Shown: positions 1 to 10,149 of the stretch, piece after piece | Layout of the letters: each line of letters begins with the position of its first letter | Numbering within the stretch: position 1 is the stretch's first letter | From: Notospermus geniculatus | Taxonomy: Eukaryota > Nemertea > Pilidiophora > Heteronemertea > Lineidae | DNA: 64,000 nt | Direction of reading: 5' to 3' | Assembly: GCA_002633025.1 (NCBI GenBank) | Contig: NMRB01000390.1 | Span: 38,953 to 102,952 of the forward strand | Position numbers and translations under genes: made by a program | Notes under the pieces: generated by a model | What the model was told of the DNA's origin: nothing | Database searches by the model: none | Seen by the model: only the letters and a program-made list of their open reading frames with translations

Positions 1-20
1 GTTTTGTGGTGGAGGGTCAC

Positions 21-226
21 ATATGTGACCCACCACCGCAAAACCAGCACTACGTCGCTCTGAAGTTGGCAGGTTGAGACAATGTTTTGTCAATTTCAGG
101 AGGCCTAGGTTTATTGTGTCTTTTGTAAGATCTGAGTGAGTACATTTCTTCCTTTATCTCTTGGAGTTATTTTGGTTCGTTAATATCTTGTGCAACTTGA
201 TATGGATTTTGCTGAGATGGGTCACA
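21..226. mobile_element. MITE copy 1, ATATGTGACCC family
   Basis: Left end ATATGTGACCC..CGCAAAACCAG and right end TTTTGCTGAGATGGGTCACA are imperfect inverted repeats, with CGTCGCTCTGAAGTTG just inside. The same ends and inner motif recur at 9003-9212. Confidence 0.6.
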
Positions 227-447
227 GGGTCAGTGCGTGGGTTCGAACCCCGGCCAGAACATGTATGAGAAAAGCTGTGAAAAAAGTTGTGAACCAAGTA
301 GGGTCTGTCGGATGAGACTGAAAGCCATGGTCCTTTGTACCTGGAAGCAAGTAAAAGACCCCACACAGGTGAACAGTAGCCTGTCGTGGACTCCACACCA
401 TAGTATTAAGCTTAAGATCCAAAAGGGTTATGAATCTTCCAAATGAT
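226..447 (+). mobile_element. tRNA-derived SINE, copy 1 (5' truncated)
   Basis: Contains a B-box (GGGTTCGAACCCCGGCC) and a body (CTGTCGGATGAGACTGAAAG, CAGTAGCCTGTCGTGGACTC, GATCCAAAAGGGTTATGAA) nearly identical to 33380-33600. It directly abuts a MITE end on its left. Confidence 0.75.
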
Positions 448-473
448 ATACATACATATACTGAAATATTTAC

Positions 474-1472
474 CATGAATCCAGTTTCAAGCATCAGTAG
501 ATGCAGCACCACTGACAAAGCATCTGAAACATTCTGCGCATGAGCATCCTGATAGAGCAGAACCAACCTTTGTGGAACCTGCCCAGAGGTGGCATCTCGG
601 CACAACATCGGTTCGGAAAGGTAGCGGTTCACTTCTGGGTCTATGGCAACACTTTCTTCTACATCCATTGATGCAGCGCCTTGACATCCCTCCTGGTGAA
701 CTTCAGCAGATTCTGCCTCATCATCGCCATCCACTTTGTGTTTTTTATTACTTTTAGGAGAATCTTCTGGCATGTGCGACTCCACCTTGTCAACAGGTAA
801 TTCTTCATTCACTGCTACTTCAGCTTCCTTCTCACTGTCTCCTTTCTGTCACAAGAAAAAAAGTACATGTATTTTCCACAGATAATCATGATATCAAGAG
901 TGTAAGTGGCATAAAATTTAAAATATTGTATTGTATGAGTGAGACTGTCTGGCCTATAGCCTTTTGGCCTCTCTTTTTTTTGAAAAATATTTTTTTAAAA
1001 ATTTTTTTTATTATTTTTGGAATTTTTTATTTTTATTTTTAAAAGGTTTTAAACGATGTTTGGTGCCACTTAAGGCCTATTTTGAAGCATAAAATCCCCG
1101 CACCGGTGATATCACTTCATGGAAAAATGGTTACCCAATGTTTTCCAGGGTACGGATCCGTAGCCTACCCAACCCTGGAAAAATTTACGCTGTAACCGGT
1201 AGGCCTGAACCGCTGAAGGGCTAGGCCTACAGTACACTACAGGTAGGCCTGTATATAGGCCTAGGCTACCTGTAACTAGTGTACTGTGGGCACAGGCCTG
1301 CCCTAGGGCCAGGCCTAGCCTACTTTTCATGACTTTCCTACCTTGGGCTTGGAAAATCAAAATGAAACTTGGATTTGATGGCATTTTTTAGTGCAGACAA
1401 ATAAATAGAGTCATCTGATCCTTCGAGAAATATCAACACTCTTTGCTGTTTGTACTTCACACGAACTTTCAT
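474..1472 (-). CDS. FBXO7: FBXO7-like F-box protein, 5' exons only (partial)
   Basis: Two minus-strand exons are visible. Exon 1 (1472-1342) starts MKVRVKYKQQRVLIF and ends at donor AAG|gtagga; it fits the first half of the N-terminal ubiquitin-like domain. The second visible exon (845-474, acceptor gacag, donor ATG|gtaaat, phase 0) has an acidic linker with a basic patch (SNKKHKVDGDD), then SEPMLCRDATSGQVPQ and LHLLMLETGFM. These match the start of the FP/PI31-like dimerisation domain of human FBXO7 (EPMLC...GQVP...LLMLESGY). FBXO7 is the substrate receptor of an SCF ubiquitin ligase and binds the proteasome regulator PI31. The F-box and the C-terminus lie beyond the left edge. Exon 1 ends in phase 2, so it joins in frame only to an alternative acceptor at 834, or an unseen exon lies between. 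The rest of the ubiquitin-like fold is not found in 846-1341. The family call is firm; the intervening structure is not. Confidence 0.82.
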
Positions 1473-2486
1473 TTTACTTTAGGCCCTATTCATGACATGT
1501 TGTTGTTTTCATGTTTTGTGAAAGTGAAACCAAACTCTTCTGGCCACCTAGTGGCATAAAAATGTTGTATGAGTCTGTAACATCTACTGCTTCAAAAATA
1601 ATATATTTTGAAAAATAGTCTTATTAGTGACTCATTTCTGACGTATCTTAAATTATCAATATTGTAATTAATCAAAAAATATAATATTAATTGTTTACTG
1701 ATTGAATCAAAGGCTATTTTTTTAAATATTACAACTTCTAAAAAACTCAACAAGACAAAAGTGCCTCCGTTCCGGCTTTCGATTCCGTATTTTCTTTCAA
1801 CCACCAAGGGCTTTGCATTTCCCACACCAACATCCCCATGAATACAGAATTGTTCAAGAACACTGTGTCATACTCTTGTCAAAACATATTGCATAATTTA
1901 GAAAGGTAGCTAAAACAGTTCCTGTAGTGCTAGAAGTCTGATAGCAGCTGAGCAAATCAGCTGAGTTGCACCATCTGGGGAGAGGCTTGGCTCCGGCTGC
2001 TGTTTTGTTTTTCATTTTTGTACATGCATGCACACATCTATGCACATGCACATGACATGCATATGATGAAGGCCAATTAGTTGATGCTGTACTGTCACTT
2101 TTTGATGCTGATGACATGGATGATGGATTATCATTCCCCTTCTATTGACAATCCTTAGAAATATTATTATATTGAGATCAATTCAAGTAAATAACAATTA
2201 GGCCTAGGTAGGCCTAGGCCCTAATTGAAATACTCCTCCACACCGGCACGGTGTGGTGGGTGTGGTAGGCCTACCATACCATCGTCATCGACTGTCAACG
2301 ATCATGGTGGACCCCAGCCCAGCAGCCGCCCACCTACCTACAGTACTTGGCCTAGGCCCCTACTTCATTTAATAATTTGACTTGTTGGCTTATTAGAATG
2401 TAGAAAGAAATGATAGTCCTGCTGAACGAGAATCACTCCTGCTTTGGTTTCTTTTGACTGACTGAATTCTCATTATATCCTTTCAG
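1473..2486. promoter_or_regulatory. Divergent upstream region between FBXO7 and the zinc-finger gene
   Basis: About 1 kb separates the FBXO7 start codon from the first certain exon of the plus-strand zinc-finger gene. It contains AT-rich DNA (1590-1740), CA/TG-rich DNA near 2020-2070, and GTAGGCCTAGGCC-type strings (2200-2360). No TATA box is obvious. An ATG in good context at 2304 opens 13 codons (MVDPSPAAAHLPT) ending at a GT (2343). It is in phase with the acceptor at 2486/2487, so it may be the first coding exon of the zinc-finger gene. Confidence 0.4.
2304..2342 (+). CDS. Possible first coding exon of the zinc-finger gene
   Basis: ATGG in good start context opens 13 codons (MVDPSPAAAHLPT) and is followed by gtactt. 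The phase (0) agrees with the in-frame acceptor at 2487. Only phase and context support it; a 5' UTR-only first exon with translation from 2568 is equally possible. Confidence 0.3.
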
Positions 2487-5400
2487 AATCCTGATGGTGA
2501 AATAAGATGTAGCACCGGCATCTCGCTGCCCCATTTCAACCATTGTGGATTGCCTTGGCAGAAGAAAATGACGACGTCGAATTTGCCTGGATTCGATACT
2601 TTCCTGAGTGGACATGCTCCTCCACCTGTTCCGAATGTGCCATGTCCACTAACAAGAGCCATCAGTCCAGATATCCCTGTTATATTAACCACAGCACAAT
2701 CTGCTCTCAATCCAGTCTACGGAGCTCCTTGGCAAACTTTACCTGGATGTTTTCCAACTCAAGACACTTCCAAAATTTCCATGGAAGAATTACCTGAATG
2801 TGGTACAATGAATCAGTCGCCACTTCCACCACGCTTGACAAGCCCGTCAAAAGCGAGGGTTCGACCTGGTTCTAGTTGCAGTGTTGTTTTTGTGGACAGT
2901 TATGTGACTCCACTACTGGCAACTGGCTCTGTAAACAGTCCAAAACCATCCGTCTCTGACGACAAGAAACCATCGGCTTCAAACTTAGAATCTCTCGATG
3001 CTATTTTCGATGAGGTGGTTAACTCCTCTGAACCACTTGACATAACACCAGCGCCCCCGAAACCAGTTAGAAGGAAAGCGAAATGCAAATCCATTAAAAA
3101 GGAACCTGACTATGACTCTGAGGCGAATCAAGAACAATCTGCTGCTGAACAAACCAGCATGGACGATGATGTGAGATTAGTGTGCTTCTGTGCTGTCTGT
3201 AGATTGAATTTGTTAGGTAAAGATGAGCTTCTCCACCATGAGGTCGAGCACGTGAGAAAAGCTATAAAGGTCATGGAACAGAACTGTCCTGTTTGGCTTC
3301 CGCCTATTCGTTTCCTGCTCTTGAGTCCACTGGGTGTTATATGTAAACACCAACAAACAGCTGTGTGCCAAGGGATCGATTCATTCCTTGAACATTTCAT
3401 CGAAGTCCAGCAAGATGAGAAGCCCCGACTCGATCGTTACATAACACGTATCAAAGAAATGCTGCCATTTTTTCCCAATGCAGACCCAGCGTGGTATGCA
3501 TTTCGCTGCATGGAAGCAGACTGTGACTTCGAATCCAAGATCGTAGTCGACGTGGCTCTGCATTTTCTACGGATACACAACCCATTTATGCCGTATTGTT
3601 GCCTCGTGTGTGGCCAGAAGTCCATGATTATGGGTGACATGCTAATGCACATGTTACACACGCATTTCAGTCTGTCTCTGCTGCAGGATATGGGACTGTG
3701 GGAAGACAATCCAACCTCGCGAGTTCTGAAACTTGTCGGCAAACGAATGGCCCCTGACAATCTCGTTTGTGGTTTCACAAATCAACTGATAAAATCCAAG
3801 AATAAGAGATGTATGCTCTGCCGTAATTTCACATCTAGTGATCTGAAGGCCTTGCATTCCCACATAAACATGCATTTCTTGGGAGAGCATTACAGTAAAC
3901 CTTATGCGTGTCTACTGTGCGGTGAATTGTACGCACAGGATGAAGATCTCAAGCTACACATATTCACTAGTCATCTGCATGATCAAAACTTTCTCGACGC
4001 GGTGTCGCTTTCGGATAAAGTGCTGAGGTTGGTGTTTGGTCCAGATTCACAGCTGAAGACGCTCGTACCAGAAATCGGAATCACTGATGATGTAATCGAC
4101 TACAATTTTTGGAAGCTACAGGAATTTACTGATGTGCCTCATTGTGCCTGTAGTCTGTGCAGTTTTGTCACAATCAACAGAGTCTACAAGAAACTGACAG
4201 AGCAGAGCATTGCCTCCCGACGAGAAGAGGAAGAACGTGTAATTGACGTGGATCTCCTGCCAGATGATGCTGACGACTGCCAGTTGATCGAGGGTGAGGA
4301 TCCTTACGCTCCTCTTGAAAAGTGGCCTAGCGATGAAACGCAGCCAACACCACTCATCCTAAAAGGCTCAGACGTGGGGAATAAAGCAGAGGTGTCCCTG
4401 AATGAAGTTTCCCTGGGAGGTAAAGATCTGATGCAGACTGATCAGCCAGGATCGGATGTTTGGCAAGTGCTTTTGGAAAGTATTTCACCCGCTATGGAGA
4501 ACAAGTGCAGTGGATTTCAGATGGGTGAAGAAATAGACGAGAGTGGAAAGTTTGGTATTGATGAAGTCTATGTGAAGACGCCAGTCGTTTTGCAAGGAAG
4601 ATACGGGGATGGCCTTCCAGAGCCTGAAAGCAGTGGTTTCCCTGCTTCAGATTCTAATTGGGCTTTTCAAGGTGTTGAAAGTTTGAGCCAGTGTTCTACT
4701 CTGCTGCCAGGGCAGGAAGTATTCAATATCTCTGACGCGACTGTCACTGAACCTGATGAGATTAAACCAAGATTCCTAACCGTGAATGCTAAAGATTTCT
4801 TGTCGGCCAGTCAGGTCTGTGACAAGAATGGCCTGTCACTGCCTGATAAATTTGCTGTGACGCCAGATCAGAGTACAAAAAAGAAATCGAAGCCTAGGAA
4901 ATCTAAAAGAGCAACGGTCGCTGATTTGCTGAAAAGGATTGCCAGGGGACCGGGTAATGTCCACCAGAATGACGAGGTGAACTCCGTCATCAAAAAGGAG
5001 TACAAGTCACCCGTGAAGGCTGTAGACGATCTCGCGGGCACTGCCGTAGAAAATCAAGAAAAGGGCATCGTTAGGAAGTCAATCAAAATAGAGCCAGGAG
5101 ATAGTGCTGTCAGATCTGAGTATGCACTCAACCAGTCGGCTGTCCAGAATTTTCCTAACCTCTTCGACCGACTTAAGAGGAAATTAAATCCAGATTCGTA
5201 CGAAAACAAGGGACTAAAATTCAAAATTGAACGGACAGAAGAATCTCCCCAAAGGAATAATTCCGGCAGCAGATTGATTAGAAGGCAACCAGCTACATGT
5301 ACGTTCAGTCCCATGACATGCAATAGCACAACAGATCTTGAAACAAGCCAGATTGAAGTGGATAATCTTGCGATTTCTCCCTCATTTTGTTTTGAATCAT

Positions 5401-6707
5401 TGCCAGCTAATTCAACAACTCTTGTATGTTCCAATCCAAGAATATCACCAGTCTCGGACGTTTTTCCAGTCAGTGAAACTGATGGATCTTTTTCAGTCAG
5501 AGCCTCGTCACTACCACCACCGGACTCGTTCAACCCGACTCTGCTAGCCAACTCCAACCATTCCCAAACCGGCGAAACCTCCCCTGCTTTGAACAGACGT
5601 AAAAGTAACACTGCGCGTACTTCAAAACATTCCATTAGTAAGCCCCAGAAAAGCTCAAAGCTTGGGAACAGTGCGAGTCGTCGCAAGGGTTCTAAATCTG
5701 CTGGCGTTAAATCGGGTGTTAAAAAACCAGTACAAAATCTTGTACAGGAGTATTTGGCGGAGACTAGGAGGAGAAAGCGTGCTGGTGGGGCACTGGGCCC
5801 CGCTGCTTCAGAATCTGAATTTGAAATTTTCCCAAAAGTGTTCAGGAAGAGTAGATCTGCTCTTAGATACGAGAATAAATCTGAAATGGGACATATGATG
5901 TTGAGTAGGAACCAGAAGAGGAATAAAGTCATATCTGTCAAAGAATCTTCAGAAAATCTGTCGAATACCCCGAGAGATTCCGAATTGGTTCAACCAATCA
6001 AAATCAAACATGAACCACCTGTTCAATTCAATGACCGAGAAGTGCTTCTGAATTTGATCTCAATACTAACGAAGGGAAATCTGAACGAAGAACGACTGAT
6101 GAGGTACAATTTGGCGACGCCGAAATTCACGGCTGTGTTCAATGAAAAAGCTTGTACGCTCCAGTGCGACTGTGGCTGTGGGTTAGAAACTGGTCGTGGA
6201 AAAGAACGCAATCGGCTACTGAAGCATATTTGCCTGGGATCCGCTCTCTACACCTGCGGGTTCTGCAGTAGTATTTTCCGCTCCGAAAAGAGCATACAAA
6301 CTCATTTGGTCGATTCTCACAGTTACCCAAAAGCCAATATGATGAATGGTTATCACATGTATCTTGAACCGGTGAACAATCTTGTGAACCAAGTGATGGA
6401 CTTTGAAGCTAACTCAGCAGGCTCGAACCTATACTGTCCCAAACGTTCGCCTCCGCTGACTGAAAACCCGATGGTGGTTGTGTTCTTACAAGCCAGAGAC
6501 CCGACCATCAAGAAGGTTTACTGCAGTAGATGTGGCACGCAGTTTGTGACGTTACACTCAGGCTGCCAGCATGCCCTACAAAGGAACAATCAGTCGTCGT
6601 CTGTTGAAGTTCTAGTTATCATGGTGACACCAACCATCTACACCGTTGTACCTGATCCGAAGCTACGAATGAAACCTGTGGTTATGATTGAGAAGACAGA
6701 TTTGTGA
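2487..6707 (+). CDS. Large protein with degenerate C2H2 zinc fingers, family not recognised
   Basis: One exon of 4.2 kb. The frame is open back through acceptor tcctttcag at 2486, which suggests an upstream coding exon (perhaps 2304-2342). The first internal ATG is 2568, giving 1,379 residues; from the acceptor the exon codes 1,406. N-terminal Cys/His units are CAVC...HHEVEH (nt ~3190), CMEADC...HFLRIH (~3510), CLVCGQ...HMLHTH (~3600), CMLC...HINMH (~3815), CLLCGELY...HIFTSH (~3910) and CACSLC (~4140). C-terminal units are CDCGCG...KHIC (~6165), CGFCSSIF...HLVDSH (~6255) and CSRCGTQF...CQHAL (~6520). The middle is Ser/Pro/Lys-rich and apparently disordered, with SUMO-consensus matches IKKE (nt ~3092 and ~4988), IKIE (~5082) and FKIE (~5218). 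I infer a nuclear DNA- or protein-binding factor. The fingers are degenerate and not in tandem KRAB-type arrays. Terminus: stop TGA at 6705-6707. Confidence 0.85.
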   Translation, partial: NPDGEIRCSTGISLPHFNHCGLPWQKKMTTSNLPGFDTFLSGHAPPPVPNVPCPLTRAISPDIPVILTTAQSALNPVYGAPWQTLPGCFPTQDTSKISMEELPECGTMNQSPLPPRLTSPSKARVRPGSSCSVVFVDSYVTPLLATGSVNSPKPSVSDDKKPSASNLESLDAIFDEVVNSSEPLDITPAPPKPVRRKAKCKSIKKEPDYDSEANQEQSAAEQTSMDDDVRLVCFCAVCRLNLLGKDELLHHEVEHVRKAIKVMEQNCPVWLPPIRFLLLSPLGVICKHQQTAVCQGIDSFLEHFIEVQQDEKPRLDRYITRIKEMLPFFPNADPAWYAFRCMEADCDFESKIVVDVALHFLRIHNPFMPYCCLVCGQKSMIMGDMLMHMLHTHFSLSLLQDMGLWEDNPTSRVLKLVGKRMAPDNLVCGFTNQLIKSKNKRCMLCRNFTSSDLKALHSHINMHFLGEHYSKPYACLLCGELYAQDEDLKLHIFTSHLHDQNFLDAVSLSDKVLRLVFGPDSQLKTLVPEIGITDDVIDYNFWKLQEFTDVPHCACSLCSFVTINRVYKKLTEQSIASRREEEERVIDVDLLPDDADDCQLIEGEDPYAPLEKWPSDETQPTPLILKGSDVGNKAEVSLNEVSLGGKDLMQTDQPGSDVWQVLLESISPAMENKCSGFQMGEEIDESGKFGIDEVYVKTPVVLQGRYGDGLPEPESSGFPASDSNWAFQGVESLSQCSTLLPGQEVFNISDATVTEPDEIKPRFLTVNAKDFLSASQVCDKNGLSLPDKFAVTPDQSTKKKSKPRKSKRATVADLLKRIARGPGNVHQNDEVNSVIKKEYKSPVKAVDDLAGTAVENQEKGIVRKSIKIEPGDSAVRSEYALNQSAVQNFPNLFDRLKRKLNPDSYENKGLKFKIERTEESPQRNNSGSRLIRRQPATCTFSPMTCNSTTDLETSQIEVDNLAISPSFCFESLPANSTTLVCSNPRISPVSDVFPVSETDGSFSVRASSLPPPDSFNPTLLANSNHSQTGETSPALNRRKSNTARTSKHSISKPQKSSKLGNSASRRKGSKSAGVKSGVKKPVQNLVQEYLAETRRRKRAGGALGPAASESEFEIFPKVFRKSRSALRYENKSEMGHMMLSRNQKRNKVISVKESSENLSNTPRDSELVQPIKIKHEPPVQFNDREVLLNLISILTKGNLNEERLMRYNLATPKFTAVFNEKACTLQCDCGCGLETGRGKERNRLLKHICLGSALYTCGFCSSIFRSEKSIQTHLVDSHSYPKANMMNGYHMYLEPVNNLVNQVMDFEANSAGSNLYCPKRSPPLTENPMVVVFLQARDPTIKKVYCSRCGTQFVTLHSGCQHALQRNNQSSSVEVLVIMVTPTIYTVVPDPKLRMKPVVMIEKTDL

Positions 6708-6824
6708 AATTGGCAAAGCCTGAAGTTCGGCTTCGTCTTTGCATAGGCTGCTATTAATGGTATTCATGGACGGGATCACCCTCTACATGTCCCATCTGGC
6801 TGAGCATGTGCGTCAGTACACTAT

Positions 6825-6975
6825 GGGCCGTATACACCAAACAAAGATTATGTTGAACTCTACAGGTTGAGCCACAACTTTTCCATTGTCACATCATGCC
6901 CTGGCAAACCTGAACAATTGAAAAGTTGTGGCTCAACCTGAATTCAAGAAAATCTTTGTTTGGTGCATACGGGCC
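6825..6975. mobile_element. Hairpin MITE (GGGCCGTATACACCAA), copy 1
   Basis: About 60-bp arms: GGTTGAGCCACAACTTTTC on the left is mirrored by GAAAAGTTGTGGCTCAACC on the right, with outer ends GGGCCGTATACACCAAACAA / TGGTGCATACGGGCC. A second copy is at 20487-20625. Confidence 0.8.
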
Positions 6976-7024
6976 TAAGAGTTTGTTGTCTTTCACTTTT
7001 CAAGCTGAGTAATGCATTTAGTGG

Positions 7025-7476
7025 TATATGCGTGGCGGTCTAGGAAAACCCGTCAGATGTCACTGAATGATGAACAAGGGCTGTCAGATTGCCCTTGCAT
7101 TGATCTGCTACTGTTTAGGGGCCGTCTCAAAATTACATTGATGCCAAAACAGAAGAAGTGAAAGATGATAAAGAAAAACATGTGAAGACACTAGTAAACC
7201 TTGTTCCTTTCTGAAGACTGCAAATAAAAAGTAATTCTCCTGTAAAAAAGAGTGATGCCAATTTGTTCAAAAAAAGATGAAGTGGGCTTCCCTAAATCGA
7301 GAACCCCCTCCCCCCAGACGAAGTCACTTCATCTTTTTTGGCATCAAAACAATTTTGAGACCACCCCTTAGCTGTTCATAGTTTATTTCAGCTATTGAAA
7401 TGTGCGGGTTCACCAAGGCCATTTACACTTTCCTCAAATGCGACATCCAACGGGTTTTCCTGGACCGCCTCGCATA
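7025..7476. mobile_element. Outer MITE of a nested pair
   Basis: Ends TGCGTGGCGGTCTAGGAAAA and GTTTTCCTGGACCGCCTCGCA are inverted repeats with GATGTC(A/G)C just inside. An intact uninterrupted copy is at 8572-8744. The interior is split by the element at 7115-7370. Confidence 0.8.
7115..7370. mobile_element. MITE inserted inside the outer MITE
   Basis: Inverted ends AGGGGCCGTCTCAAAATTAC / AATTTTGAGACCACCCCTTA with GATGCCAAAA / TTTTTTGGCATC just inside. TTA flanks both sides as a likely target duplication. Confidence 0.75.
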
Positions 7477-8571
7477 TGTCTGTGAATAAAATTGTTGCAC
7501 TTGTCACAGTGTGCTTGGGGGGGGGGGCATATATTTCTAGAATCGTCAGTTTTTCTTCCTGNCTGTGAAAATTCAAAGTTTGGATCACAAGCATTTATAG
7601 GTCACAGAACTTTAACTTAGGATTGATATCAGATGGAATTTGAAGAAATGTCTGGTCTTATTAACAATAGGTATCGTCAACAGAAGAGATTTTTCAAAAT
7701 CTTGTTTGTTAATGAAATTTCAGTTTATAGTGCTTATTGTTGTCAATGTACATGTACTGTTGTACATAAACAGGTTTTTCATCACATAAAGTAGTGCATT
7801 GCACATAAGCTGCACTACTAGACAAGTTTTTCTTTTTTTAAGGATTTTACTTTTAATAATAGTGTAGAAATGGTGGAAGTTTTTGTAATGTTAGCAGAGG
7901 AATTTTAGCCGTTTTCACAATCTGATCGTGATGTAACATTTGTTGATACCAGAATACTCATGGAGTTTATGTTGTCTATTTGTGAACGTGTGATCTGGTA
8001 TTCTCATGCAAACAGGCAACTTTTTTACTGGAAATAGTGAATTTTACCAGAAAATTATTTGAAAATACTTCCTATAGGAAATTCGTGGTGTTTTTTTTCA
8101 CTTTCTTCAAAACCTTCAGTTAATGTACTAAACAACAGCTCTTGAATAAAACGGACAGAAAGTCAATTTTGATCTCTTCTCAGTATTAGAAGACATTCTT
8201 ATTCTTTTGACCACTAATTTGCAAATATTCATTCTACGGCTTTAGCTGTTGTGAAAATCCTTGCCTGAACTTTAAGCATTCGCTAGCAACTTTCATGCAG
8301 CTAAGAAAATAACTTGGCTGCAGTCATTGTAGATTAAGTTTACATGTTTTTCTCACTTTAAAACTCATAAATTCCTATACCGGTACTAGTTTTAAGTGTT
8401 ATTTACTAAATACACGAAGATGTGGATATTATTCTTCAGGATTTGACTGAGGAAATCAACATTGTTGATGTCATATCATATTGTTGCACGACAGGTTCCG
8501 TTCCTGGTGCTGATGTTTTGTATCAATGTTGTTGCCTTAAAAACTTCTTGGGTTTTGTTACAAATGTGTGG

Positions 8572-8744
8572 CGGTCAAGGAAAACCCGTCGGATGTCGCT
8601 GAATGATCAACAACAGCTGTCAGATTGATCTGCTACCTGTCACGTAGTACATTTCAGTTACTGAAATGCACGGGTTCGCCAAGGCCATTAACACTTTCCT
8701 CAAATGCGACATCCAACAGGTTTTCCTAGACCGCATCACAAATG
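8572..8744. mobile_element. Intact solo copy of the outer MITE family
   Basis: TGTGGCGGTCAAGGAAAACC at the left and GGTTTTCCTAGACCGCATCA at the right, about 173 bp, without the insertion seen at 7025-7476. Confidence 0.8.
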
Positions 8745-9002
8745 GTGTCCCATTACTCATGCACTACTTACAGACAGATTCAGCCTGTAAAAATTGATTT
8801 ACATGGGTTGTGCCATTTGTTTGGCTATTACCTCAATGAATAAACTGGACTGTTTTCACTACATGACATGTTGATTGGTCAGTAGGTGGTTTCTGCACAG
8901 ATTTTGTCATTTTCAGTATTGTGGCAATGCCGCAAATTCACAGGTGCTGCTGCATTTTGTTAATACCTTGCCATGCGTTCCTTCATATTGTCTAAAAGTA
9001 CT

Positions 9003-9212
9003 AATATGTGACCCGTCACAGCAAAACCAGACGCTTGTCGCTCAGAAGTTGAGCCTGAACGAACTAAGATGACACCGGGAGAGAATAGAAGAAATAGATT
9101 GTTTCAGCTTTTATAATAGACAGACAATATTGAAACTGACAAACATTTGGTCTCATCCTGTCTAGCTAAGAGTGACATGTGCCTGATGGTTTTGCTGTGA
9201 TGGGTCACATAA
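9003..9212. mobile_element. MITE copy 2, ATATGTGACCC family
   Basis: Inverted ends ATATGTGACCCGTCACAGCA / TGCTGTGATGGGTCACATA; shares the inner CTTGTCGCTCAGAAGTTG motif with 21-226. Confidence 0.75.
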
Positions 9213-9645
9213 TATGAGGCAATGAGGAGCCGGCATAACTCCTGGTTTTTGCCCTGTAGCACAGCTAAAAAGGACATTGTGATGATGTCATTGCCGACAT
9301 GTAGTTTTGCCACAGTTTTAAAATCTCATGCTTGCATTGCCACCCAATGTCAGAAAGCGGGTCTCCCATGAGTTTAGTCAATTTGATAAAGAATGTTATT
9401 AAAATCGACTTACCGACTTCGTGGCTTACTGTCTCATTCTGTTAACATGTCGTAGGATCTTCTCTTTGCTCTGCCATGTAACTTTTGTATCATCAGACTG
9501 TACTGAAATGTATCAATAGAGGAGTATTTTTTAAATATATGGCATTTATATGTAGGAGAAATTGTTCTTTCTTACTGGGCAAAATTTCAATCCATGTTTG
9601 GTCCCCGACTTCCACTAGAAGAGTAATTAGTACCGGTATATGAGG

Positions 9646-9815
9646 GGAGCTGAGCACGGTGCTGTTGTGGTTAGACCCTTGTGACCAAGAGGCAACAGGT
9701 TCAAATCCCAGTTGGGTAGTCACTCGATCTGTTCTCTTAACTGGTCTGAAAGGAACAAGTGACGCACTGAATGAGTTCGTCCTCGAGTTCCCCAGGAAGG
9801 TTTCTAGAGAGCTGG
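9646..9815 (+). mobile_element. tRNA-derived SINE of a second family
   Basis: Pol III promoter-like A-box (GTTGTGGTTAGACCC) and B-box (AGGTTCAAATCCC) are spaced as in a tRNA and followed by a non-tRNA body. A long ORF on the opposite strand here is a by-product. Confidence 0.55.
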
Positions 9816-10004
9816 AGTAAATGATAATGTGCAGGACCAGATCCAGGGTTGACAGAAAGGGGGGGCGTAGCTCGACGGAGATGATGAGCACTGAAAGTGC
9901 AAAGCCCAAACAGGGGGCTAGGGTCCACCCCCAGAAAATTTTGACAATTTAAGTGCTTTTAGATGCATTTTAGTTCCTAAAGTGACCACTAGGAGGAAAG
10001 GGCC

Positions 10005-10149
10005 GGGACCTTATTCACAAAGCTCTCGTAACTTTACGGAGTGCGTAAACTATTGTCCATTTGCGGGCAACTTATTGTTCACTTTCAGCTTGACAATGAC
10101 TTGCATACCCTTGAAGTTACAGGGCTTTCAGCCTTTGTGAATAAGGTCA
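10005..10149. mobile_element. Hairpin MITE, GGGACCTTATTCACAAAG type
   Basis: Ends GGGACCTTATTCACAAAGCT and GCCTTTGTGAATAAGGTC are inverted; about 145 bp. Confidence 0.7.

Noticed and set aside
1112-1384. 90-codon minus-strand ORF overlapping FBXO7 exon 1
   Set aside because: Different frame from the exon and built from GGCCTAGGCCT repeats; not a gene.
2058-2145. Open acidic stretch (LVDAVLSLFDADDMDDGLSF) as an upstream exon of the zinc-finger gene
   Set aside because: No acceptor precedes it and no GT donor follows in usable phase before the stop.
2550-2567. Start of the zinc-finger protein at 2550
   Set aside because: The codon there is TTG. The frame is open upstream to a splice acceptor at 2486, and the first ATG is 2568.
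5054-5941. 295-codon minus-strand ORF
   Set aside because: It lies wholly antisense to the coding exon of the zinc-finger gene and shows no family motif; a shadow of its base composition.
9493-9909. 138-codon minus-strand ORF
   Set aside because: It runs antisense through a tRNA-derived SINE (9646-9815) and repetitive flanks; no conserved motif.
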